From positions 62,001-126,000 of the forward strand of contig NZ_BDCH01000013.1 of assembly GCF_001613405.1 (NCBI RefSeq): a DNA stretch of 64,000 nucleotides, in the 5' to 3' direction. The stretch is from Nocardia crassostreae (lineage in GTDB: Bacteria; Actinomycetota; Actinomycetes; Mycobacteriales; Mycobacteriaceae). Positions 41,470-49,019 of this stretch are shown here, piece after piece; the stretch's first letter is position 1, and each line of letters starts with the position of its first letter. Under the pieces are notes generated by a model that did no database searches, had not been told where the DNA came from, and worked only from the letters and a program-made list of their open reading frames with translations. The position numbers were made by a program, and so were the translations under genes.

Positions 41470-43018
41470 GGGTGGACTCCAGTTCGGTCGAGCTCGGGTC
41501 GGAAGAATCTGTGGTGGGCGCGCCGACGGCGAGTGCCATGACGGCGTCCTGGGTGGCGTCGGCGGCCGCCAGCTCGCCCACGATCCGCCCCTGGGCCATC
41601 ACCAGGACGCGGTCGCTCATGCCGAGCACCTCGGGCAGATCGCTGGAGATCATGAGTACCGCGGCCCCGGCGGCGGTCAGTTCGTTGATGAGCCGGTAGA
41701 TCTCGACCTTGGCGCCGACATCGATACCGCGGGTGGGTTCGTCGAGGATCAGAACCCGCGATTCGGCGAGCAGCCATTTGCCGATGACGACCTTCTGCTG
41801 ATTGCCGCCGGACAGGGTGCGCACGTGCTGATCCAGTCCGGCCATGCGCACGCCCAGCTGCCCGGCGACGCGGGCCGCGGCGGCGTGCTGCCCCGCGCGG
41901 TCGACGAGTCCCGCATGCGTGGCCGAGCGCAAGGTGACCAGCCCGAGGTTCTCCTCGATCGACGTATCGAGAATCAGCCCTTGGCCTTTGCGATCCTCGG
42001 GCACCAGCCCGATGCGGGCGGAAACGGCGGCGTTCACATCGTGGCGGCGCAGCGGCGCGCCCGCGACCCGCACGGTGCCCCGATCGTAGGGGTCGGCGCC
42101 GAAGACGGCCCGCGCGACCTCCGTGCGACCGGCGCCCACGAGACCGGCGATGCCGACGACCTCTCCGGCGCGCACCTGAAAGCTGATGTCCTCGAAGACG
42201 CCGTCTCGGCCGAGCCCGTCGACGGTCAGCAAAGCCGTTCCGGTATCGGGCCGTTCGCGCGGATACTGCTGCTCGATGGACCGCCCGACCATGAGGCGCA
42301 CGAGCTCGTCGGCGGAGGTGTCCGCGGGCGCCTGCCCGACGCTGCGGCCGTCGCGAATGACCGTGACCCGATCGCCCAGGGCGGCGATCTCCTCGAGATG
42401 GTGGGTGATGAACACGATGCCGACGCCTTCGTCCCGCAGCGCCCGCACGATGGTGAACAGCCTGTCGACCTCGTCGGTGGTGAGCACCGCGGTCGGCTCG
42501 TCCATGATCAGCACCCGCGCCCGCAGGCTCAGCGCCTTCGCGATCTCGACCATCTGCAGCCGGGCTATCCCGAGATCGCGCACGCGGGCGCGCGGGGATA
42601 TCGCCAGGCCCACCCGCTCGAGCAGTTCGGCGGCGTCGGCCTCCATGGTCCGGCGGTCGATCAGCCCGAAGCGCCGCGGCTGCCGCCCGAGAAAGATGTT
42701 CTCCGCGACGGTCAGATCCGGGACCAGATTGAACTCCTGATAGATCGTGGCGATCCCGAGGCGTTCGGAGTCCTGTGCCCCGGTGATGCGAACTTCCTTG
42801 CCGTCGACCAGGATTCGCCCGCTGTCGGGCCGGTGCGCGCCGGACAGCATCTTGATCAGGGTGCTCTTGCCCGCACCGTTCTCGCCCAGCAGCACGTGCA
42901 CCTCGCCGCGGCGCAGATCGAAGTCCACGCCGTCGAGTGCGACCACGCCAGGGAACGATTTGCCGATCCCCTCGAGGCGCAGCAGTTCCGCCGATGGTTC
43001 GCTCGCGAGCTCGCTCAC
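40847..43018 (-). CDS. rbsA: Ribose-type ABC transporter ATP-binding protein RbsA; normal stop missing
   Basis: Double ATPase: the first domain has Walker A LLGENGAGKSTLIKML, a DLGIARLQMVEIAKAL segment at the signature position, and Walker B RVLIMDEPTAVL. The second has degenerate Walker A GLVGAGRTEVARAVFG, signature LSGGNQQKVVIGKWL and Walker B RVLILDEPTRGID. Homology ends near residue 510 (MALAVGAP). The frame has no stop before the rbsC start at 41469 and continues about 206 codons out of frame inside rbsC to 40847. The real gene probably ended near 41470, so a small indel or point change may have removed the stop. The start overlaps the rbsR stop by 4 bases. Confidence 0.88.
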   Translation of the reverse strand: MSELASEPSAELLRLEGIGKSFPGVVALDGVDFDLRRGEVHVLLGENGAGKSTLIKMLSGAHRPDSGRILVDGKEVRITGAQDSERLGIATIYQEFNLVPDLTVAENIFLGRQPRRFGLIDRRTMEADAAELLERVGLAISPRARVRDLGIARLQMVEIAKALSLRARVLIMDEPTAVLTTDEVDRLFTIVRALRDEGVGIVFITHHLEEIAALGDRVTVIRDGRSVGQAPADTSADELVRLMVGRSIEQQYPRERPDTGTALLTVDGLGRDGVFEDISFQVRAGEVVGIAGLVGAGRTEVARAVFGADPYDRGTVRVAGAPLRRHDVNAAVSARIGLVPEDRKGQGLILDTSIEENLGLVTLRSATHAGLVDRAGQHAAAARVAGQLGVRMAGLDQHVRTLSGGNQQKVVIGKWLLAESRVLILDEPTRGIDVGAKVEIYRLINELTAAGAAVLMISSDLPEVLGMSDRVLVMAQGRIVGELAAADATQDAVMALAVGAPTTDSSDPSSTELESTRGHCHPRPHHRPPGRLRRPAPPIARQWRAHRAHPARHRHVGAVGRLPDHRQSAQYRCAGGGDGHSRLRRHLRDRGSGHRSLGRFGGGALGHRPGLERHLGGRTGVDRGNPRPRNGSGLLSGQWRARLVREAAAVHRDAGHAVGGSRSVSCHFAGQPDRLPGFHFAPGRYARRLAAGAGTGHGRDGPDHRGDPGPDLYRPRHVRHRRQ

Positions 43019-44031
43019 GAATCACTCCTTTGCTCGAGAACCGGCTCGCCGCACGAGCGGCGGACAATGAGCCGGGCGGGCAGGGCGACCGATTGCGCGG
43101 GCCTGCCCGCAATGCGGTCGACCAGGGCGCGCACGGCGGCGCGGCCCAGTTCCTCGGTGGGTTGGGCGATCGCCGTAATGGGCGGATCGGTGTGAATGAA
43201 CCAGGCGATATCGTCGAAGGCGGCGAGTCCGATATCGTGCGGGACGCGCAGGCCGCGGGCGCGAATGGCGTCCAGGGCGCCCAGCGCCATGAGATTGTCG
43301 GCGGCGAAGACGATGTCGGGCGGCTCGGGCAGATCGAGGAACTGCTCGGTGGCCCGGCGGCCGCTGTCGGCCTGGAAATTGCCCTCGCCCACATAGGTTT
43401 CGGGCAGTGCGAGCCCGTATTCGCCGAGCGCCGCGCGGAAGGCTTCGACCCGTTCCCGGCCGGTCGTGGTGACGGCCGGACCGGCGATGATCGCGAGTTT
43501 GCGGTGGCCGAGCCCATGGAGGTGGCCGACCAGATCGCGTACGGCCGCGCGGCCGTCGGCCCGCACGACCGGTACGTCGATGCCCGGAATCCAGCGGTCC
43601 ACGAACACCATCGGCACGCCGTCGCGGGCGGCGTCCAGCATGAGCGGCGACCCGCCGTCGGTGGGGGCCACCAGGAGCCCGTCGATGCGGCGGTCGAGCA
43701 GCGTGCGGATGTAGTGGTCCTGCAATTCGGGCCGCTCGTCGGCGTTTCCGATAATGACGCTGTAGCCCAGCGCCCGCGCCTGTTCCTCGACCGAGCGGGT
43801 GAGTTCGGTGAAATAGGGATTGAGCAGATCGCTGGTCACCAGGCCGAGCGTACGGGTCCGGTCGGTGCGCAGTGAGCGGGCGACGACATTGGGGTGGTAG
43901 CCGAGGGCGTCGACGGCGGCCAGTACCCGGGCGCGGGCCTCGTCGCTGACCGAGGGATTGCCGTTGAGGGCCCGCGAGACCGTGGCGACGGAGACGCCCG
44001 CCGCGGCCGCGACGTCCTTGATGCTCGCCAT
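43015..44031 (-). CDS. rbsR: LacI-family regulator of the ribose-type operon
   Basis: 338 residues from the ATG at 44031 (GGAGG about 11 bases upstream); the in-frame TTG/GTG upstream would run through the operators. HTH: SIKDVAAAAGVSVATVSRAL, with the hinge helix LNGNPSVSDEARARVLAAVDALGYHPNVVARSL. The C-terminal sugar-binding domain is periplasmic-binding-protein like (DGLLVAPTDGGSPL, FVDRWIPG, ADNLMALGALDAIRARGL). First gene of the operon and likely autorepressor acting at two identical sites upstream; the inducer is presumably ribose or a related sugar. Confidence 0.93.
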   Translation of the reverse strand: MASIKDVAAAAGVSVATVSRALNGNPSVSDEARARVLAAVDALGYHPNVVARSLRTDRTRTLGLVTSDLLNPYFTELTRSVEEQARALGYSVIIGNADERPELQDHYIRTLLDRRIDGLLVAPTDGGSPLMLDAARDGVPMVFVDRWIPGIDVPVVRADGRAAVRDLVGHLHGLGHRKLAIIAGPAVTTTGRERVEAFRAALGEYGLALPETYVGEGNFQADSGRRATEQFLDLPEPPDIVFAADNLMALGALDAIRARGLRVPHDIGLAAFDDIAWFIHTDPPITAIAQPTEELGRAAVRALVDRIAGRPAQSVALPARLIVRRSCGEPVLEQRSDS

Positions 44032-44050
44032 CGAGCTGCCCACCTCCTCG

Positions 44051-44088
44051 TGGAAACGATTACACGCAGTATTGGAAACGATTACACG
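44051..44088 (-). promoter_or_regulatory. Tandem LacI-family operators upstream of rbsR
   Basis: The 16-mer TGGAAACGATTACACG occurs twice, at 44051-44066 and 44073-44088 (22-bp period, two helical turns). The core TGGAAACGATTACA is the pseudo-palindrome with central CG typical of LacI-family sites. The pair lies 20 bases upstream of the rbsR start and would block its promoter. Confidence 0.8.
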
Positions 44089-44110
44089 GCGGTTGGTCAA
44101 GAGCCCGGAC

Positions 44111-44797
44111 TCAGAACGGGCGATGTAGGGAGGCCTCGTCCCACACGGGCGTCATCCATTCGGCGCGGACGGGCCGGTAGCCGAAGCGCTCCCGCAGGCC
44201 CCGCACCACCGCGGGCATATGCGCCGCGCCGTAGACGACGGCCACGATTTCCGGGTGGTCGCGGCGTTGGTCGTACACGACCGACAACATGCGCAGCAGG
44301 GCCGCGTCCCGATCGTGGAGGTAGCGCTTGGTGAGGAAGCCGATCGAGACGTCGGTGTCGTCGCTGATCTCGAATCCGCTCTGTAGCAGCCAATCACGGC
44401 CACCGAGGGCCATGAGCACCACATAGATCGGCGTGAGCAGCAGGACCTCGAACCAGTACACCAGCCACGCCGGGACACTGCGGGGGAGGACGCTCTCCCA
44501 CAGGGTCGGGACCTCCGTCGCCGTGTGGTCGATGTACTGGTGCATGAGCGTCGAGGCCGAGCGCTGGAAGGTGAGCCGCATGGCGAGGGTGACCGCATAC
44601 CCGTGCGGGCTGGGTTCGTCCACGCCCTCGGCAATGACGAGATCGCAGACGCGCAGGCGGTGTTCGACCTCCCGATAGAACGCGCTCTTGGCGATATGCA
44701 CCATCGGGAACAGCCGGAAGGTCAACCGGGCATCCGGCGAGCGCAGATCGATGACGGCCGAACGCACGCCGAACACGCTGACCTCGGTGATCTGCAT
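44111..44797 (-). CDS. TraB/GumN-family protein
   Basis: 228 residues. Family pattern: MVHIAKSAFYREVEHRLRVCDLVIAEGV near the N-terminus (HI and EGV are the paired active-site-like residues of the TraB/TIKI fold), a hydrophobic segment in the middle (WLVYWFEVLLLTPIYVVLMAL) that may contact the membrane, and VYGAAHMPAVVRGLRERFGYR (GxxH) at the end. TraB/TIKI proteins are putative metalloproteases; the bacterial members are uncharacterised. It lies downstream of the third P450 on the same strand, 54 bases away. Function not assigned. Confidence 0.8.
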   Translation of the reverse strand: MQITEVSVFGVRSAVIDLRSPDARLTFRLFPMVHIAKSAFYREVEHRLRVCDLVIAEGVDEPSPHGYAVTLAMRLTFQRSASTLMHQYIDHTATEVPTLWESVLPRSVPAWLVYWFEVLLLTPIYVVLMALGGRDWLLQSGFEISDDTDVSIGFLTKRYLHDRDAALLRMLSVVYDQRRDHPEIVAVVYGAAHMPAVVRGLRERFGYRPVRAEWMTPVWDEASLHRPF

Positions 44798-44851
44798 GCG
44801 AACCCCCCACGGATTCCGAGGCGTGAAACCTCGTCTCCTCCAGGGTAATCC

Positions 44852-46124
44852 TCACAGGAGGGCAGTCACACGCAGCCGCAGTCCATGGGGCGAGACGGTG
44901 GTGCCGATGCGCGGGCGCTGCGGTCGGCCGGTCAGCGGGGTGATCCGCCACATCGAAGTGATGGCCTCGAGTGCCGCCGTGAGTTCCACCGCGGCGAATC
45001 GGACGCCGATACAGCCGCGCGGTCCGTCGCCGAACGGCAGATAGGTGCCCGGTCGCGGTTCGGGGCCGTTCCAGCGGCTCGGATCGAAGGTCGCGGGATC
45101 CGGATAGTAGGCGCTGTCGCGCTGGGTGAGGTAGGCGCTGTAGGCGACGACGGTTCCCGCGGGCAGCCGGTGGGCGCCCAGCACGGTGTCGGCGGTGACG
45201 CGCCGGGTGAGCAGCCACGGCGGGGGGATAGAGTCGCAAGGTTTCGTCGATGATGTTCCGGGACAACCGCGCACGGTCCGCGCCGGGGTCCGTCCGATGC
45301 AGCTGCTCCTGGATATGGGGATGGCGCGCAAGCAGATACAGCGCCCAGGCGAGGGTGGTCGAGCTGGTCTCGGTGCCGGTGGCCAGGAAGGTGGTGGCCT
45401 GGTCGGTGAGTTCGGTATCGCTCAGACGGCCGCTGTCGCTGTCGTGCGCCATGATCATGCTGGCCAGCAGATCCGGCTCGTCCGCGGTGATCGGCCGCCG
45501 CCGTCGTTCCGCGATGATGTCGTCGATCGTGGCGCGCAACCGTGTGATGGCCTGCTGATAGCGGCGATTACCCGGTAGCGGCAGGCGCGTCAGAGCGGCG
45601 GGCATGAGCATGCGGCGCGGCACACCGGCGACGAAATCATCGAGGTCGGTAATGGCTCCATCGAGCAGTTCGTCGGTGAGCGATGCGGAGAACAGTGTCC
45701 GCAGCGCGATCCGGCCGGTATAGGCCATGGTTTCCCGGGTGACATCGAGAATTCGCCCATCGGACCAGGATTCGCTCATGCGCCGCGCTTCTTCCCGCAT
45801 CACCTCCGAATATCGGTGCAACTGACCGGTCCGGAAAGCGGGCTGCACAAGCCGCCGCAATCTCCTGTGCTCGTCATACGGACAAGTCCCCAGCCCATCG
45901 CCGAACATGTCTCGCAGTCGGTCGAAAAACGGACCGCCCTTATCGTAAATCCTGTCGTCCTTCAATACTTTCCGCGTGAGTTCCGGATCGCACACCACCG
46001 CGACCCGCACCGACCCGAGTCTGATCCACACCAGGTCGCCACGCGCTCGTAGCCCGGACAAGAATCCGATGGGATCACGAAGCAGCGGTACGGCATCACC
46101 GAGCAGAGGCAATGTGCGTGTCAT
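44852..46124 (-). pseudogene. Cytochrome P450 (pentalenene-oxygenase-like), homopolymer frameshift
   Basis: About 424 codons from the ATG at 46124. Motifs: I-helix TTFLATGTETSSTTLAWALY (TGTETS), K-helix DETLRLYPP (ExxR), heme loop YLPFGDGPRGCIGVRFAAVE. N-terminal HRRLRRLVQPAFRTGQLHRY is typical of the E-class-like actinobacterial P450s that include pentalenene oxygenases. The frame breaks right after LRLYPP: six G on the plus strand (45222-45227) where five would give LRLYPPPWLLTRRVTADTVL. The heme part is then in another frame ending at 44852. No ferredoxin partner is adjacent. Substrate unknown. Confidence 0.87.
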
Positions 46125-46220
46125 GATAAATCACGCCTATCCACAAGTCTCGCTGTGAAATTCCAGTGTACTCCCATGAATCACGAATCGGCTGAACGAA
46201 TAGTTGTGCAGCACATGAAC

Positions 46221-46249
46221 ATTCAGCCGAACATGCAATTGCGCTGAAT
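46221..46249 (-). terminator. Inverted repeat between the NACHT and P450 genes
   Basis: ATTCAGC-N15-GCTGAAT spans the end of the NACHT gene within a locally AT-richer 125-base gap. It may be a weak terminator; the surrounding gap shows no gene. Confidence 0.35.
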
Positions 46250-48396
46250 CAGACGGGAGAGTCTTCTGTCGAGTCCGGACGTCCGGATCCATTGTGAGCC
46301 AGCCATCGCCGATAACTCTCGTGCCGGAACTGATAGGCGATGCCGGTCACGCGCAAGAGCCCGGCATCGCGTGCCCAGACGAGGAACGCGGCGGGCCGTC
46401 CCGGGAAGATCCCCGTGATCCGGAACACCAGTGCGGCCAGCAGATGCCGCTCGGCCGCCAGCCCGACGACGAGCCCGACCACGAGCCCGACGACAGACCC
46501 GTAGATGGCGCCGAATTGCGCGCCGACGGCGACTGCGAACCCGAGACCGACGGGCAGCCCGAACCCGAGCCCGAAAACGAGTGCCGCGATCAGCGCGTCG
46601 TGGATCACCCGGTGCTCGTCCTGGCCGAGGACGAGTTGGTCATCGCCGTCCGTGCGGAATCCGAAGACGAGCCCGAACGCCATCCCGTATCCGAGACCGG
46701 TCACGAGCCCGAACTGAATGCCTCGTGCGGGACCGTAGGCGAGCCAGCCCACCAGCCCGACCACGAACGCGGCCACGATGCCGAGCAGCAGCCCGAGCAC
46801 AAGCCCTCTGCGCCACCTGGATCGGCCCGGTATATACCAGGCAAAGCGATCGGGCTTGCCCATTTCCACGCCGACCACGCCGAAAACGCCGCCCAATCCG
46901 AGCCCGAATACGATTCCGGCCGGAACCGCGAATCCCAGCCCTGCGATCAGCCCGGACACCAGCCCCGCCGCCAGGCCGACCACGGCTCCGCGATGCCACG
47001 TGGAGCGGCCCGGAGAACGCGTGGCGAAACGGTTCGACATGCCCGACTCCATAATCCCGAGCAGCCAGATCCCGAGCCCGAAGAGGAGTCCGTCCGCCGC
47101 TCCGCTTATCAGCCCGGCGATCGGCCCGTTCACCAAGGAGTTCGCCGGTCCGAACCTGCCCGCGAGACCGAATGCCAGTGCCAGGACGAGTCCGGCTGTG
47201 AGCGCGTGCAGTACTCGGATTCGCCGGATGCCCGCCAATTCCCATACCTGGTCGAGCGTTGTCTCGTTGGCGACCCGGCCACGCTGGGGATCCAGCTGGC
47301 GGGCGAGCGTGCGCAGCCAGATATGGACGTTCTCCTCGGTGTACGACCGGGTGCGGCGGGTCTTCTCGGTGCCCGCGACGGCGGCCGGAATGACCGAGGC
47401 ATGCAGCAGCTCGCGGATTTCCGGTGTGCCGGGGCAGGCGGCGAGCCGATGAGCGATATCGCCGCCGCCGCGATGCAGAGCGGTAATCGTCAATCCGAGC
47501 AGCCACGGTGCGCCCAGGGCGGTGGCGAGCGGGCCGCCGGAGTCGCGCTCGAGCGTCGCGGCGATGGGCGCCCACGCGTGCTCGGCGATTCCGAGCTGAG
47601 TGCGGAAGTCTTCCAGGTGGCAGTAGACGCTGATTGTGGTCAATGGTTGCACGACAATCGTTTTCGCCCCGTGCATGCCGCCGTCGCCGCGCAGCTCGGT
47701 TATCCGGTCGTAGCTGTCGTCCCGGCAAGCCAGGACGATATCTCGCCTCCGCCAGGGGGTTTCATTGAGTCGATCCAGCACGGATCGGGCTCGGATCGGC
47801 TCCGACCCGGGTGGATCCATCTCGTCGAGACCGTCCAGGACCGGGAGGACGCGGCCGGTGTCGACCAGCTCTCGCGCCACCCGGGCGTGCAGGCCGAAAT
47901 TGACGCTCAGCCGGTCGGCCAGCCACCGCGAGAACGATTCGCTGCCGTCCCAGCCTGCCGCATTGACCCGCAGGGGGACCGGGACGGAGGCGCGGGTCGT
48001 ATCGAAATGCTGTGCACGGTCGCGTATCTGGTCGAGGATCAAGCCGATCGCCGCCACGGTCTTGCCCGCTCCGGGCGCGCCGAGGATCACCATCCGATGC
48101 GGCGAGTCACCTTGCCGATAGAACGAGCTCAACTCCGGTAGCACGCGGAGATCGGGCTGTTCGGAGCCGTTCCGGGAAGTCACCCGGAACGTCAGGTCGA
48201 TCATTGTTCCCGGCCCGCAGAGCTGGTCGCGCAGCACGGTTTCCCGTCGCCGCACGGCATCGGCGAGGTTGTCGGCGTATCCGGCCAGGGCCGCGCGGGA
48301 GGTGTCCGGGCGGATCCAGCGCCACAGCCACCAACCGGTCGATTTGACGACGTCCACCCCGACTCGGGCGCCCGCGGTCTCCACACCACCTGTCAC
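46249..48396 (-). CDS. NACHT-domain STAND ATPase with glycine-rich polytopic membrane C-terminus
   Basis: 715 residues, GTG start. Walker A GAPGAGKT at 106-113 (HRMVILGAPGAGKTVAAIGL) and Walker B VLPVLDGLDEMD at 183-194 (acidic cluster of NACHT proteins), with a sensor-like DIVLACRDDSYDR. Residues about 395-665 contain some ten hydrophobic stretches built on GLxxGLxxGL glycine spacing (AGLVSGLIAGLGFAVPAG, VFGLGFGLPVGLGFAVAVG). The end carries YQFRHESYRRWLAHNG, the 'FRH' segment common at the end of NACHT effectors. There are no LRR, TPR or WD40 repeats. STAND proteins act as signalling or immune switches; a membrane-acting effector role is inference. Confidence 0.85.
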   Translation of the reverse strand: MTGGVETAGARVGVDVVKSTGWWLWRWIRPDTSRAALAGYADNLADAVRRRETVLRDQLCGPGTMIDLTFRVTSRNGSEQPDLRVLPELSSFYRQGDSPHRMVILGAPGAGKTVAAIGLILDQIRDRAQHFDTTRASVPVPLRVNAAGWDGSESFSRWLADRLSVNFGLHARVARELVDTGRVLPVLDGLDEMDPPGSEPIRARSVLDRLNETPWRRRDIVLACRDDSYDRITELRGDGGMHGAKTIVVQPLTTISVYCHLEDFRTQLGIAEHAWAPIAATLERDSGGPLATALGAPWLLGLTITALHRGGGDIAHRLAACPGTPEIRELLHASVIPAAVAGTEKTRRTRSYTEENVHIWLRTLARQLDPQRGRVANETTLDQVWELAGIRRIRVLHALTAGLVLALAFGLAGRFGPANSLVNGPIAGLISGAADGLLFGLGIWLLGIMESGMSNRFATRSPGRSTWHRGAVVGLAAGLVSGLIAGLGFAVPAGIVFGLGLGGVFGVVGVEMGKPDRFAWYIPGRSRWRRGLVLGLLLGIVAAFVVGLVGWLAYGPARGIQFGLVTGLGYGMAFGLVFGFRTDGDDQLVLGQDEHRVIHDALIAALVFGLGFGLPVGLGFAVAVGAQFGAIYGSVVGLVVGLVVGLAAERHLLAALVFRITGIFPGRPAAFLVWARDAGLLRVTGIAYQFRHESYRRWLAHNGSGRPDSTEDSPV

Positions 48397-48492
48397 TACC
48401 CGAGCATGCCACCGGACCCGCGGCGCCGCACGAACTCGGCTTCCGATGTTTCTTACCAGAAACGTTGTGCCCGAGCGGCTTCGGTAAATGTG

Positions 48493-48957
48493 TCAGCTCC
48501 TGCGGCGCTCGTAGCGGGTGCGGGCGCGGTCGTGGGCCTCGCGGAGGAGGTCGCGGATCGGGTCGCGGGTGTTCGCGGCAGGGTTCACGACCGCCAGCCA
48601 GGCGGCGGTGCCGTAGACGGGGTGGGCGAGGACGGTGTCGGTCGTGCTCGGGTCCGCGTCGTGGGAACCGGTTTCGCGCGGCGGGTGGCCGACCCAGCGT
48701 ACGAAGGTTTCCTTGCCGACGCTGATGTTCACCCGGAAGGCGTCGGGGCGGTTCAGGTGGGAGGTGTGGTCGTCGGGGTAGTCCTTGGTCACGATGGTCG
48801 CGAAGGGTTGGCCGGTGGTCGGGACCGTGCCGTCGGGGGAGTAGTAGAAGAAGGAGTCTCCCCAGGCGATCTCGGGCGAACCGTCGCCGGGGGCGGGGCT
48901 CAGGGTCAGGACGCCGCCCAGGGATTCGATGAAGGCGATAATCTGGTCGATGCTCAT
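48493..48957 (-). CDS. DUF6194 family protein
   Basis: 154 residues from the ATG at 48957. The family pattern is MSIDQIIAFIESLGGVLTLS, then EIAWGDSFFYYSPDG, PFATIVTKDYPDD, RPDAFRVNISVGKETF and DTVLAHPVYGTAAWLAVVNP. These proteins resemble the MmcQ/YjbR-type double-wing fold but have no assigned activity. It lies upstream of the NACHT gene on the same strand (about 96 bases) and is divergent from the MerR-PKS chimera. Its partner, if any, is not evident. Confidence 0.8.
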   Translation of the reverse strand: MSIDQIIAFIESLGGVLTLSPAPGDGSPEIAWGDSFFYYSPDGTVPTTGQPFATIVTKDYPDDHTSHLNRPDAFRVNISVGKETFVRWVGHPPRETGSHDADPSTTDTVLAHPVYGTAAWLAVVNPAANTRDPIRDLLREAHDRARTRYERRRS

Positions 48958-49019
48958 AGGCTTCAGCGTGGCATTGAAGTGCTTGTGTGGACTTTCTATG
49001 AGAAAGGCCAGGTAGTTGC

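Noticed and set aside
41328..43517. 729-codon minus-strand frame through rbsA in a third frame
   Set aside because: Arginine/proline-rich out-of-frame translation of rbsR/rbsA; no family match by eye.
46294..48141. 615-codon plus-strand frame opposite the NACHT gene
   Set aside because: Shadow frame with Pro/Glu/Asp-rich composition; the NACHT motifs on the minus strand decide the coding strand.
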